A DNA stretch of 64,000 nt from Paraspadella gotoi (Eukaryota > Chaetognatha). The position numbers were made by a program, and so were the translations under genes. The DNA lies in assembly GCA_051294375.1 (NCBI GenBank), contig CM119263.1:8909162-8973161 (forward strand), given 5' to 3'. The notes below the pieces were generated by a model. The model made no database searches. It was not told the origin of the DNA and saw only the letters and a list, made by a program, of their open reading frames with translations. Of the stretch, positions 11,768 to 23,920 are shown piece after piece (positions within the stretch are counted from its first letter, which is position 1; every line of letters begins with the position of its first letter).

Positions 11768-11934
11768 CTACTGCTTGCGATTGATTGCCAATCCATGCAT
11801 TTTGATGCCACGAATGCGTCCGTCGATTCTGACCCAAATTTCCAGATCGATTTCCTTCTCTTCGTCTGAATCGAAACCGAATTCGACTTTCGAGATAGAA
11901 TCGTTGGGGAAACGAGAAAAACCAAGGATTCTAT
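11768..11934 (-). CDS. Candidate 3'-terminal exon, protein not recognised
   Basis: On the minus strand a TCTCCAG acceptor (AG at 11,936-11,935) opens a 55-codon frame that ends in TAG at 11,770-11,768. The peptide has a natural-looking composition, with an acidic stretch (GFDSDEEKEIDLEIW) followed by VRIDGRIRGIKMHGLAINRK before the stop. No family is recognised. There is no partner exon that I can identify upstream, and a second, longer frame on the same strand (12,045-11,764) overlaps it. Treat as a weak candidate for the last exon of a gene otherwise lying further right. Confidence 0.25.
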
Positions 11935-12321
11935 CTGGAGATTGTATCCCAAGATTCCATCCTCATCGCAATTGCTCGTGGAGAGAATTAAAATACGCAT
12001 AGTTGTGCGGGAAAATTTGATCTTCTCCATCAATTTTGTAGACAAATTAATAGATGAAGTTAAAAAGGGACTGGTAAAATATTAAATTAAAAATTTAATT
12101 TTAAATATTAGATATTAAACTAATGATCTCCTCATTTTTTACTTAGGAATTTCTCATTTTCTTACTTTTCTTTTCTGTTCCCGAATATCCGCTTATTTTA
12201 TGTTATGAATCATACTCAGACAACAACAACAACAACAAGATGGGGTCATTTCGTCTCTATTTCGACGATGACGAGAGAAAAAGTTTTTTTCACGAGATAA
12301 GATTCATCTTGCTCACAGTCA

Positions 12322-12326
12322 ATGAA

Positions 12327-12357
<31 letters not shown>

Positions 12358-12364
12358 GTCTCTC
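12322..12364. repeat. (CT)n tract truncated by a gap
   Basis: CT units that run directly into the N-gap at 12,365. Confidence 0.85.
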
Positions 12365-12516
12365 NNNNNNNNNNNNNNNNNNNNNNNNNNNNNNNNNNNN
12401 NNNNNNNNNNNNNNNNNNNNNNNNNNNNNNNNNNNNNNNNNNNNNNNNNNNNNNNNNNNNNNNNNNNNNNNNNNNNNNNNNNNNNNNNNNNNNNNNNNNN
12501 NNNNNNNNNNNNNNNN
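12365..12516. other. Assembly gap (152 N)
   Basis: Run of N that begins inside a (CT)n tract. Confidence 1.
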
Positions 12517-12934
12517 CCCCTTTTTAATTGGCCTTTTTCTGCCTCATTTTCCTTAATTTTCTTCTGGTCCTCTTTTTCCCTCCACAGATTCGTCTCCACT
12601 TGCTCAGTCTCCATCGTCGTCGTCAACGTCGTCGTCGTCATCGTCGTCGTCGTCATCGTCTCAGCTGGGGATCGACGATCACGAAAATCACAGAATCTCT
12701 CTGATGACGTCATCATTTAACGATGGCGCCTCATTGAGGGGAGGCGAAGAATTCCTCATTTTTTTTCCAAGTTTTCAAAGTGACCAATTTTTAAGCTTCA
12801 AACCCGGAAATGCCATTAAGGGTATGAAAAAGCAGGGGACCGATGACCAATGATTTTCAAGAAGCCTTAGACCACTGACCGAGGCTCAACATTGGGTCGG
12901 ACACTTTATCTTACTCTTTCTCACATCTGCGAAA

Positions 12935-12939
12935 TCCTC

Positions 12940-12995
<56 letters not shown>

Positions 12996-13000
12996 ATTCT
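12935..13000. repeat. (CT)n microsatellite
   Basis: Nearly pure CT units. Confidence 0.95.
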
Positions 13001-13408
13001 ATCTCCGTTTGATCTTTCAGGTCTGTCTCTTTCATAAAATATTCTTCTTTTCTAATTTTCTTTCTTTCTTTTCGACTCTCTATTACTCTGATTTATTACT
13101 GTACCACATGTCGGTTGACTATCGAACCTTTGTTGTGTTCTACCTTCACTGTCTTATTTATGTTTTTATATTTTTTAACTTTTTGGCCACAATATTTCTC
13201 AATGTCATTGGTCAGTTTAATTAAAAGAAAAAAGCCAAATTATTTTCTTCTTTTACGGATTAAATAATTATACAACGCTCATTTATATGCATATGAAAAG
13301 CACCGAAGGTTGCGGATTATCTTCCAATGAACGATATAATAACATGTTAGTTCCTTAAAAACGAATTAATATCCTGAGTTTGTACAGAGTCGGGTTGAAT
13401 CCACTGAC

Positions 13409-13573
<165 letters not shown>

Positions 13574-13839
13574 TGTGCTTTTTTTTCCGAATCAATGTTG
13601 CGATCGTAAATTTTTGTTCTTACTCATTCTTTTTCTCTCTCAACTATGTAATTTAGACTAAAAAATAAGATGTATGCAGTCAAAATTTAATTAATGTGCA
13701 ATGTATAACGCGGCGGACAGACTCTTCCCATGAGTGGCTTCGAATGCCAACGGATGAACTAATGGTAACTTTATGTTTATAAAAAGTATCAAGGCGTCAG
13801 GCGGAAGGGAAGTATTCCGGAAAATAACGAAAAAAAGTT

Positions 13840-14290
13840 AGGGTGAAATGAGAAGGGGAAAAAAAAAGAAAACGAGAAAAAGAGATTCTATGCGAGGAAA
13901 TGGACCGAGAAGAAAAGTAGCAGTCGACGATAATAACGAAATTGAATTGGGGTCAAAGGTAAGTGAGGTAAGAAGGGGAAAAGAGGTGAGAAGAAAAAGA
14001 AAGGTAAGAGGGAAAAGAGAGGTAAAATGGGGAAGAGAGGTAAAGCGAGTTAAATGACGTAAGGAAAAAGAGGAGGGAGAGAAAAGAGTGATAAAGGAGG
14101 TAATAAAGAGAACTCGTCAAGGTAGGACAAGCAGAACTAACTGTGAGATGCAGAGTGAAAAGGTCCCACTCTCAAAAAGGGGCAGGAGGCGGAGGCAAAG
14201 GGTCAGGGCTGAGCGGAGAAAAAAAAAGAGTAGAAAGTCAGGGGTTAGGGCTGAGAGTAAGGCGGAATGAGAAGCACTTTAAAAAAAGAA
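13840..14290. other. Strand-asymmetric purine-rich region, no gene recognised
   Basis: Plus strand is strongly A/G-biased without a clean period; the Lys/Arg-rich frames follow from composition. The adjoining 14,300-15,990 holds ordinary AT-rich sequence in which I see nothing. Confidence 0.4.
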
Positions 14291-15998
14291 GTAAGTAAAT
14301 AAATAGAAGCTTAACTTCTCATGGATTCTCGAGAAGCGGTTATCAGAGGAGTCGTGAGATATATACGTTCTTATCGAAGAAATATTTTTGACTGAAATGA
14401 GAACATTTACGTTTGTTAGTTTATGGTCGAATAGTTATAACAGTAATTTAAAAGTAATATTTCATTATAATTTTGTCTAAATTTAACTAAATAGAGAGAC
14501 CTCTCAAAATCTCTTCGTTGGGTTCAAATAAACAGGGCTGTTAAGAGCTGGAAGGGGGAAGAGTTGACCTTACGCTCTGAACTTTAACCTCGGTTGAAAG
14601 ATAAAGTTGGGTTGCATTGACTAAAAAAAAAATGGTGAAAAGAGGAGGAACAAAAATAATAAGGTAAGGCATAAACATTTATATTTTCGATTTATTACTG
14701 AAAACAATTCAGAAATTGTTGGTGGGTGATAAATGAATATAAATATTGGCATAAAAACTAAAACTGAACTAGTATTATCCACCAAAAAACCACCTTAAAC
14801 TAAAATAGGCATAACACCTTTGATCGAAATGTCTCTTCAACAATTTGATTTTTTTTTCACATTATTTGACTTAAATGAACTTCATTAATAAAAAATGACA
14901 CAGCCTTCCCGCCATTCGCTTGCCTTCCACCCCACGCCGTGGTTTATGGAGCCGAGAATGGACTTTTCTGTTCAAGTAATTAATCTCGCAGTTCCAAATG
15001 AGTCCTTTGCATCATTGGCTCCTGGAAATGTCTTTAAGTAGTCACCCCCCTATGCTAAAGGTTTAGTTAAGATTCGGATCAAATGAATTCGTGGAGGTTT
15101 CATATTTGACTGATTCTTATGTCACCAAGGCGTCGGCCGCTCCGACCAATCGCTTGGCGGTTATTTGATGTAAATGCCTTTAATGTTAATTCTTCGCAAA
15201 GTGTAATATGGTCCATTTCCTGCGATGATACATTGAAATAAAACAATGCTTAATGACTTAATACAAAATGGGTTTTGTTCCGTTGACCCTTTCGCCTGTC
15301 TTTCGCATGAACACGGAACAAATGTTCCCCGCTCCTCCTCTTCCTCCTACTTCTTCTGTATTAAATGAATGGAGACTCTCCCTCTCTCTTTAAGCCGCAT
15401 AAATCACCCCCGACCTTTTATTTCCTTTTTCTCTCTCCCCCCCCTTTTTTCCTTTTTTTTATCGCTTTCTTTTTTTCCTTCCCTGTTTTATTTGATTTTT
15501 CTTTCTTTTTTATCCATTTTTCATCCCTCTCCTTGACTCGGTCTCACGTTGCGGGAGACACGGAGAATCGTACATCCAGTTTTTGAGCCGATGAATCTTT
15601 GGGTGGTGCTAGGACGGGGCATAATGTTTCATAGTCTGTACATTGTACATTATACTATAGCTAGTGTCTCTATTATCTTCTTTTGAATTATCTCTAGTGT
15701 CTCTTTCCTTCATTAAATTTCTTTTATCTCATTACTGATTTTTCGATCGCGTGATTTTTGAATTTTTTTACTTTCTTCAAATCGCTTTCATCATTTGGTA
15801 GATCACTTGTTGAATCACCTTCTTGAAAGCCAACTCTGTCACCGAGTCGTTTAAACTAGGTAACTTCTACTCGTTTTAATCTTTCGCTTTGAATGACTCA
15901 GTTTCATTTCTCTGTCTCTTTCTTTCTCAATATTTCTTTCTCTCCCCCATTCTTTCATAAATACGTCAATCAATAAAAGTCTATTCAAGATCTCCACA

Positions 15999-16077
15999 TT
16001 AGCCTCTCTCTCTCTCTCTCTCTCTCTGACTCTCTCTCTCTCTCTTTATCTCTCTGCTTGTTCTCTCTCTCTCTCTT
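15999..16077. repeat. (CT)n microsatellite
   Basis: Interrupted CT tract. Confidence 0.9.
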
Positions 16078-17120
16078 CCTACCTTTTCTCGTCACAGTTT
16101 CAATGAGCGAATTAAATTTAAAAATTAATCTCGTCAATATGAATTTTATTCTCTGCTCTTATCTAATAATTTCTCGTACGCTCACATAACATTTTTTGAA
16201 TCGTCTAGCAGACAGACATCTCGCGACCGTAATTCCGATTTTTCAGCCCAGCGTTCCGGGGAAAAGGAAAAAGCCACTCCGACCCAGAACCACAATAATG
16301 TCACCCATTTAATAAGCCAGTTGACTTTTATTTTTCCTAGGTCTTCCACAAATTTCAATATTTTCGGTGATACTTTTTTTTTAATCGAGAATCGATTCTT
16401 AGCCTCAGTTTCTTGCCCCTTTGTTTTTAATGTACGCAAAAATTAGGAAAAAAAAATTAAATATGAAAATATTGCATCACCCACAGCTGAGGGCGTTGAC
16501 AACACCTATAGTCTCTGTATGTTAGAACCAAGTTGGCATTTCTCATTTCACCTTCAAAAGATGTTTTTTTTTTCTTTCAGGCTTCACTGATTAAATACAC
16601 TTTTATTTCTCGCCAACTCCATTTTCCTTATGTTCTGTTTTGAGTCTGTTGTTTGACCCTTTCATCCCTTTTTCGCGGTTGTTTCCTATTCCCTCTTCAC
16701 TCCTCTCGCCCTCGGGCGCCCTTTTTAATTCAAAATGGCGCAACCCTTTCCATCGTCAAAATTTTATCTTCTTTTCCTTCTTTTTTTCACGCACCTTTTT
16801 ATTTCAATTTGGATTCGCTATTCAATTTATTTCGGTCACATCCACATCCTCCTCCTCTTCTTCCTCCTCCTCCTCCTCCTTTTAAAGTCACCATCTCTCT
16901 TCAATTTTTACCGGGTCTTCGCTATTTTAAACCATCCAATCATTTTCTTTCACTTTACATGTCTTGGTAGGATGCCTCACCTCACTTTAACTTTTCTTTT
17001 TACTTCCATTTTCCCCTTTAATCTTCCCTTTTTTTACCCTTTTCTCCCTTCCCCTTTCCTCTTTCCTCTCCTCTCAATCACATTCCCTCCCGGCCTCCGT
17101 TTCCCGAAAGTAAGCAATTT

Positions 17121-17420
17121 TTAGTTGCGCCGCGAGTACTCGCAGAGAAACTCTAAAAGTCACTTTTCGGTCGGTCTGTCGGTCCGTCGGTCCGTCGGTC
17201 GGTCCGTCGGTGTGTCTGTCCGTCGGTCTGCCTCCGTTACGCTAAAAATGCATATAATTTGCCTTTAGATGGTTGCTCATTTGTTAAGAAAGAAAAAACC
17301 TCAAATCTAAGGGACTGTTAGGAATAAAAGACATGTCATGTCATATCATCTAATCAAAGGGAAATACGCGTGAAAATAAAGTCACTGCGGCGCAACACAT
17401 TTGAATTACCGTTCTTGTTC
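17121..17420 (+). mobile_element. Dispersed palindrome-ended element (family A), copy 1
   Basis: Starts with a 30-nt near-palindrome at 17,124-17,153 (half-site AGTTGCGCCGCGAGT). A tract of GTCGGTCCGTCGGTC-type words follows (17,168-17,232), then GCATATAATTTGCC and TTGCTCATTTGTTAA, a short TGTCATG tract (17,331-17,345), and finally GTCACTGCGGCGCAACACAT with TTGAATTACC. The same components recur at 20,619-20,955 (reverse), 56,875-57,395 and 61,930-62,080 (reverse). No coding capacity is seen, so it is probably a non-autonomous element. The 10-nt ends GTTGCGCCGC and GCGGCGCAAC are inverted repeats of each other. Confidence 0.7.
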
Positions 17421-17749
17421 TTTTTGAATTTTCGATTTTATTTTTTTCCCGGATTTTATTTTCCAGGATTCCAATTTTATTTTCCGTTCCCCAATTCCCA
17501 CTCGGGTTCTTGAACGTCGGTGCCACTCCCACGCGCTAGTTCGCCTTGTCAATCAGACCGCGTGTTTTTCAGTTAATTGGCAACGGATTAAAATAATTAT
17601 TTAAACCTTTAATGAGGTCATTCTCTCCATCTGTCCGGGACGATATTGATTTAATTGTATCTATCTACTTGATATTCCATTCTCGGTGTTGGTAGTATCA
17701 GAATGACTACCTGAATAAATATTGAATAAAAAATCTACATAACTATAAG

Positions 17750-17840
17750 TCGAATCATATCTGGAGGGTTTGAACCCAGGTTCTTTAACCCTGACGTTCT
17801 TACGCTGTGCGGATGTTCAATCCGTAAGTTCAGAGATGTC
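17750..17840 (-). other. Possible tRNA-derived (SINE-like) box B
   Basis: Minus strand contains GGTTCAAACCC (around 17,767-17,777), which fits the polymerase III box B consensus GGTTCRANNCC. No good box A or cloverleaf is found upstream, so this is not called a tRNA. Confidence 0.15.
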
Positions 17841-18051
17841 ATCATCCAATTTAAACTAATATAAACAAATAAATAAAAATATTAAATAAAAAAGTTAGAA
17901 CAGAGATTGAATCGTTGGCTTGCTGGCTTACGCCACCTTGCAACTTACCATTTAAATATTCAATGCCATAACTATTGTAGCATGTTTATTTAACTACATG
18001 ACGACAAAAGAACACTATAATCACATACAGTGTCATAGAGTACTCTAGCAG

Positions 18052-18260
18052 TTGTACTATGGTTTTTCTGTTTATGGAAACCTCCATATTATTCTTCCTC
18101 ATTTATACAAGATTCAACTTTACCTTACTGATGTTTATTTCTTCGTTAATGTTATTTTATATTCATTATTGTTTAATGGTAGTGTTACCATTTCCTTTTA
18201 TTATTGTTTTGTACATAAAGATATTCTATATGCTTGCTGGTAAAAGCAACGGAATATCTA
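18052..18260 (+). pseudogene. Rhodopsin-like GPCR TM5-like hydrophobic fragment, doubtful
   Basis: An AT-rich open frame encodes two hydrophobic stretches, the second reading VVLPFPFIIVLYIKIFYML. The Pro-to-Tyr spacing of eight residues matches Pro5.50 and Tyr5.58 of class A receptors, and KIF then follows. The frame reaches a GTAAAA donor-like site after FYMLAG. No DRY, CWxP or NPxxY motif is found nearby. AT-rich DNA readily encodes hydrophobic peptides, so chance is quite possible; otherwise it is one exon or a relic of a receptor gene. Confidence 0.15.
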
Positions 18261-18470
18261 TATGCTTAGATTATTTTATTAAGGTTGTTTTTATAATTGA
18301 ACAAATAAAAATTTTGTTCTTGAAAACATTTTATCCTTTGAACGAACTTGACATACGCAGACTCGCGTGGTGATCTTTCGCCACATCCATCCTTTCACGT
18401 AACGTGATGCTATATTTCAATATTCAATAATCAATAAGTCTACGAAACGTGAAAGCCTCTCGACGACGCG

Positions 18471-18471
18471 C

Positions 18472-18508
<37 letters not shown>

Positions 18509-18575
18509 TTTCTTCTTTTCTACTTTCTCCTCCTCTTCTTCTTTTCTCTCTCCTCTCTCTTCTCTCTCTCTCTCT
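18471..18575. repeat. (CT)n microsatellite
   Basis: CT tract with TTC/TCC interruptions. Confidence 0.9.
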
Positions 18576-18804
18576 TATATTTCATTTTTTCATAAAAAAT
18601 CGGCGATCTCACGATTGGAAATTGTTTTCGTTATAAATCTGATGAATACTAATTGAATTTTTGTGGATTTGAACTTCTTTGCTGTCAGGATATTTAATCT
18701 CTCACATTTTGTTCCTCTCTTTATCTCATTCTCTGTCTGGGTTCCTCGTTCTGCTCTTTGTAGTTCGGTCTTGTGGGAATAACCTTCTCTCTCTCTCTCT
18801 CTCT

Positions 18805-18986
18805 NNNNNNNNNNNNNNNNNNNNNNNNNNNNNNNNNNNNNNNNNNNNNNNNNNNNNNNNNNNNNNNNNNNNNNNNNNNNNNNNNNNNNNNNNNNNNNNN
18901 NNNNNNNNNNNNNNNNNNNNNNNNNNNNNNNNNNNNNNNNNNNNNNNNNNNNNNNNNNNNNNNNNNNNNNNNNNNNNNNNNNNNNN
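18805..18986. other. Assembly gap (182 N)
   Basis: Run of N that begins inside a (CT)n tract (18,788-18,804). Confidence 1.
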
Positions 18987-19195
18987 CGAGTTCAAGGCTT
19001 CGACCAACATCCCGCTCCGGCGGCGTCGGCAAACACGTCTCAGCGTCGGCAAAAAATGTCGGCATAGGTAAAGGCGGTTTGATCACCGAGCCCCGCTGCG
19101 TCGGGATGAGATCCAGCAGTACCAGCAGTACCGGAAGCGTCGAGAGAGACGCCGTATTCTTACCGGTTTGGCGCAAAGGTGACGCCGGAAGATGA
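18987..19195. other. GC-richer segment, possible exon of unknown strand
   Basis: About 200 nt of GC-richer sequence after a gap, open on both strands. The plus frame ends at a TGA at 19,193-19,195; the minus frame runs into the gap. Neither translation is recognised and no splice pair settles the strand. Confidence 0.2.
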
Positions 19196-19243
19196 TGTAT
19201 GATTATGATATGGAGATGAGTGTGCGTTTTTGCGTTATTCCCC

Positions 19244-19252
19244 CAGAGAGAG

Positions 19253-19286
<34 letters not shown>

Positions 19287-19320
19287 AAGAGGGAGAGAAA
19301 GAGAGAGAGAGAGAGAGAGA
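19244..19320. repeat. (GA)n microsatellite
   Basis: GA tract with AA/GG interruptions. From here to 20,600 there is only biased A/C- or T/C-rich DNA with no recognisable gene. Confidence 0.9.
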
Positions 19321-20618
19321 TTGCGTACTAGCTAAAGAATAAAACATCACTTTACATGCATTTTTTATCGTCGCCATCATCGTCGTCACCTTCGTCGTCA
19401 TCGTCATCACATCAGGTCTCGCGTGAAATAAATATTAAATTCTACCGCTCGGTTTGACAGAAGTTTGTCACAATTTTAACTTTTTCTGGATAAACTTGAG
19501 GTTTCTTTTTTTTTTTTAAATTCGCCATAACAAAATCCAACATTTATTTTGCAAACCCAAAGTTGTTAATTATCACCTTTTTTTTTAAGCGCCGAAGTCA
19601 TAAATTAAGGAGATAAACATCAACGGGGATAAAAATAAGCAAAACTCGTGAAAAGTATAAACGCGGTTGTAAAAATCCAAACAAACGCAACGGAAGAGTA
19701 AAACTCCAAAATAAACCGCGATAACAACTAAAAAAACAAAAACCGCAACTACAACGGAGAAAACAGAAAAAACAGCGACGTAGCAAAATATAAAAGAAAA
19801 AAGAAAAAAAGCGCAAAAAGAGCAAAAAGAGCAAAAAGGGTAAGAAGAGAATCTTGAGCCGCCGAAGATGTGAACGGAAAGGGCACAAAATGTCAAAAAC
19901 TGAATCGGGCCATAAAGGCAAAGTTAAAAATAAAACGACAAAAAATTGAATGTGAAACTTTGGTTTTAAGAATATACATAAAAACTAATAACAAATTTAA
20001 GATTTAATTGTGAAACCTGATAAAATCCTGTTTAAAAGTCTTTAAAAAAACATATGATAATCGAAGATAAAAATTCAATCACAAGTCACTATTTCATTTT
20101 CAATAGACCCCTTATTTTACGTTTTTCTTCTCTTCCTTTTTTTTTAGCTATATTTGCTATCAAGCCGAAACTATTTTATCAATTTTCTTTTCTTTTCCTT
20201 TGTCCCTTCATCTTTTTTTTCTCCTCTTTTATTTTTCTTCAACTTCTTTCCTCCCTCTCTCTCAGTTTTTAACTTTGACCTCTGACGGAAGCCTTTTTCT
20301 TGCAACTCTTCTCTTTCCAAATATTTTTTCTATGCTTTTTATACTTTCTTATTTTCATTTTTTCCCTATTTTCGCAAGTTCTCCTCATTTGTGTATTCAC
20401 CTTTTTTAACTTTCCTCCTTTCAATTTTCTTCTTTTTTCCTTTTCTTTCTCCTATTTCCTCCTTTCAAGTCCTTTTTCTTTCTTGCGAAGTCCGTTTTAG
20501 AATAGACGACTTGGGATAACGATCGGAGTAAATTTCGAGGTGGAACAAACTGACGCTGAAGCCGCCGCCGCCGCCGCCGCGGACGACAACGACGAAGAAA
20601 ACGGCAGAACTGTACGGG

Positions 20619-20955
20619 AACAAGAACGGTAATTCAAATGTGTTGCGCCGCAGTGACTGCCTTAACACGTGTGTTTCTTGTCACATAATATGACATGGCA
20701 TTACATGACATGACGACGTGACATGACATGACTACATGACTACCATAACTTTCTTACCCCGTGTATTTATGACAAGCACTGCATCGCAATTTTGTCTTTT
20801 GTCTTTTGTCTTTTATTTCCTGAAGGCGGCGCAAGCAGTCCCTTAGAATTCAGGTTTTTTCCTATCTTAATGTAATTTGGACAGACCGACGGACCCACCG
20901 ACCAACCGACCGACCGAAAAGTGACTTAGAGAGTTGCTCCGCGAGTACTAAAAAC
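20619..20955 (-). mobile_element. Family A dispersed element, copy 2 (reverse orientation)
   Basis: Read on the minus strand it has the same order as 17,121-17,420: the palindrome half (20,949-20,932), the GTCGGTCGGTC tract (20,918-20,885), a TGTCATG tract (about 20,745-20,690), then CACTGCGGCGCAACACATTT and GAATTACCGTTCTTGTTC. The last 12 bases outside the inverted end (CCGTTCTTGTTC) are also shared with copy 1, so the true boundary lies beyond them. The palindrome is cut after AGTACT. Confidence 0.65.
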
Positions 20956-21159
20956 CTTTCCACTTTAAACGACAACGATAACTGAAAGAGAATAATGACA
21001 AAACCCAAGGATTTATATCTCCGACGAGAAGGAAGAAAATCCCTCATTACGAGGATCGCGCCGAAAGGTAACGACGAAATCGAAGACAATGATGAAGATA
21101 ATGACGATAACGACATTGAAGTAATGACACCGACGCTAAAGACATCGATGAAAATAAGA

Positions 21160-21206
21160 GCGAGGTAAACAACGACGACGACGACGACGACGACGACGCC
21201 GACGAA
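21160..21206. repeat. (GAC)n trinucleotide tract
   Basis: About ten GAC units. Similar GAC/GTC tracts occur at about 12,610-12,660, 27,476-27,525, 36,412-36,440, 39,255-39,300, 57,431-57,457 and 59,085-59,130. Confidence 0.85.
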
Positions 21207-21604
21207 ACAAGACTTCCACATCAAAGCCGCCCATGACTCAAAGGTTCAGATGGAAAAAAAAAACTTTTTTTTTTTGAAACAAATAAAAGGTTATTTTTTT
21301 TTCCCTCGGAACGATTTATGTCGGAGAAAACTGCCAGTGGCAGGAGTTTTTTATTTGGTTTTATATTGTATTAACTTTATATACATCCAGAACGAGTGAT
21401 TGTCTCGGAGGCAAATTTTAACCATTAGAGGAAGAAACCGGTTAATGGGTTAATACGTTCTCGATATAGGAAAAGGAGATTTTCTTAACTGCTTATTAAG
21501 CAGTGCTTAAATTCACATCTTTGGAAAAATTTTCGCGCACCATGTCGGGTGTACCTTTCCGTAAAGGGTTTAATATTTTCCTCGATCCCAAATATGCGTG
21601 ATCA

Positions 21605-21906
<302 letters not shown>

Positions 21907-22345
21907 CCTCCCTACTTTTTCTCCATTCGCTTTTGTTTTAATTCCTCGTTTTTCTGTTTCAACACTTGAGTGCGAATGAAGAATCGGAAAACTCGGAAGG
22001 TCGTTTCTGTTGGTTTGACACCGAAAAAAAAAGTAAATAAGAATAAACAAACCAATAAAGAGAAACAAATGAATAAATTACTGAATAAATAAATAAACGC
22101 AAAAATTGATAAATTTATATGTAAATAAAGAAAAACATATAATATACGAAAGTCATTCAGTTTTCACGGTACTTCATTCAACTCCACAATACAGTAAAAA
22201 AAATAAATTAAAACCAAATTAGTTTCAAAGAGAAAAAGTCATAAAACGAAAGTTGTCTGGGGCGAATCGACTTTGCTCGCCTTAGATAATCAACTTGGTC
22301 GACTCTCATCCTTGTTCACATCAGGTGAGTAAGCGTCCTCGTTCG

Positions 22346-22349
<4 letters not shown>

Positions 22350-22421
<72 letters not shown>
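22350..22421. repeat. (CT)n microsatellite
   Basis: CT units with one TTCT interruption. Confidence 0.95.
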
Positions 22422-22425
<4 letters not shown>

Positions 22426-22725
22426 GGATTTCCTTTTTTCCAACTCTGGAGTCTCCGTTTCTTGTTTACGCTCTAAACTTTGATAGTTTTTCTTTTCAAA
22501 AATGGAGCGATAAACGTTTATATTCCGTCGTAACTCTTTCACTAAATCCAGCCTTTACTCTGGGATTTCGAGGCCCGATTCCTCCTTTTCAATGGGTCAG
22601 GTTTTTGCTTTTATTTCACGCCACTGAAGGAATTCATAACGAAACAGTCGGCCATCTCTTCCTAAAGGGGCCAGTTTCAGTTTAAATTTGTTTGTTTGTT
22701 AAATTGTTTTTTTTGGTTTGATAAT

Positions 22726-22985
22726 TTAGGGATAATGATTAAGATAGGCATTTGGGTTAAGGGATAAGTTAGGCATTTGGTTAGAGTTTTGATTAAGGAT
22801 TAAGGTTGATGATTTTGGTTTTAGATTATAAGATAAGGTTAAGGTTAAGGATTAAACTTAGAGATTAATGTTAGGGATTAGGTTAAGTTTAAGGATTAAA
22901 CTTAGAGATTAAAGTTAGGGTTAGGGATTAGTTTAAATATTTAGATATTAAATTTAAAAAATTAAGTTTAAGAATTATGAAAAGA
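22726..22985 (+). repeat. Degenerate TTAGG/TTAAGG-like array
   Basis: Words such as AGTTAGGGTTAGGGATTAG, GGTTAAGGTTAAGG and GGATTAAACTTAGAGATTAA. The last occurs twice within 60 nt. It is the best of the three such arrays in the window. Confidence 0.55.
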
Positions 22986-23399
22986 AATGCGGCGCCGTCG
23001 GCAAATAGTGCCATTTTCACACCATGGAACAGAATCTCGCAACGGAATAAAAAAAAATTACAATTAATCAATTAAAACCAATAAAGTTGGCGCCAACCAT
23101 ACAATTAAAGTTAAAAATATTTTTATCACGCAATTGTTTTTTTTTTCTCGAAGCGTAAATTATTTCACCGGTACGGTTCAGCGAAACTTGCTGTTTATTA
23201 AATGTTTATGAAATATCGTCTCCCTAAAATCAACGCCCTTGCCAGACTGGCTCTTCCAAGCTTTTATCGTAACAAGACAAAAGACCCGATTTTAAGAAGC
23301 CCCTCGGATTTACTTCATTCGCAGTAATGGCTCATTCGCAGTAATGCTTCATTCACAGTATTTCTTAGTAACTCTCTGTCATCGCCAATTGTGAATATG

Positions 23400-23530
23400 A
23401 ACGTCAAAGACTAGAAAGACAATCGATCTCGAAGGCAGGCGACGCGACTCGCGGACGCGAAAACGAAGAAATACGATCTTCGCTCGAGACGACGTACCAC
23501 GCGGCGACGCGGGGGCGTCAAAGAGTTACG
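23400..23530. promoter_or_regulatory. Short CpG-rich patch
   Basis: High density of CG in GCGACGCGACTCGCGGACGC-type sequence, in an otherwise AT-rich stretch. No gene start can be tied to it; the nearest gene (minus strand, 23.9-30.0 kb) reads toward it. Confidence 0.25.
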
Positions 23531-23920
23531 GCTGCTGCGTCTCCTAAATAAGGGGAGACTTCTGTTTTGTTCCACTAAATTTGAGGAAAGTTCTGGTTTT
23601 CCTTTTTTTGTATACGTATCGTATTCTTTTAAGGGTTTTTTTTTTTAAATGTATTGTTCGAAGTAAAACTTTGTTAACTACAAAAATTGGTATTTTTAAA
23701 ATTGTTTGCTCATCGCGATTAATCATTAATTAAAAAAATTTAAAAACAAAAAAATACTAACACGAAACAAGTTAGCTTAAAATGTTTCAATCAGAAAATC
23801 GCGCGGATTCATTGCTTATTGCGAAAGTTTTTCATTGAAACCGTCGAAAAGTAATAAATTATAAAAGATGATCCGCGAAGGAAATGTAACAAATTAGCTG
23901 CTAAAGATAATGGAACTCAC

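Noticed and set aside
17160-17240. A Ser-Val-Arg-Pro repeat protein from the GTCGGTCCGTC tract
   Set aside because: The tract is shared by non-coding dispersed elements in both orientations and is not bounded by a gene model.
17767-17777. tRNA gene on the minus strand
   Set aside because: Only a box B-like word is present; stems and box A do not form a cloverleaf.
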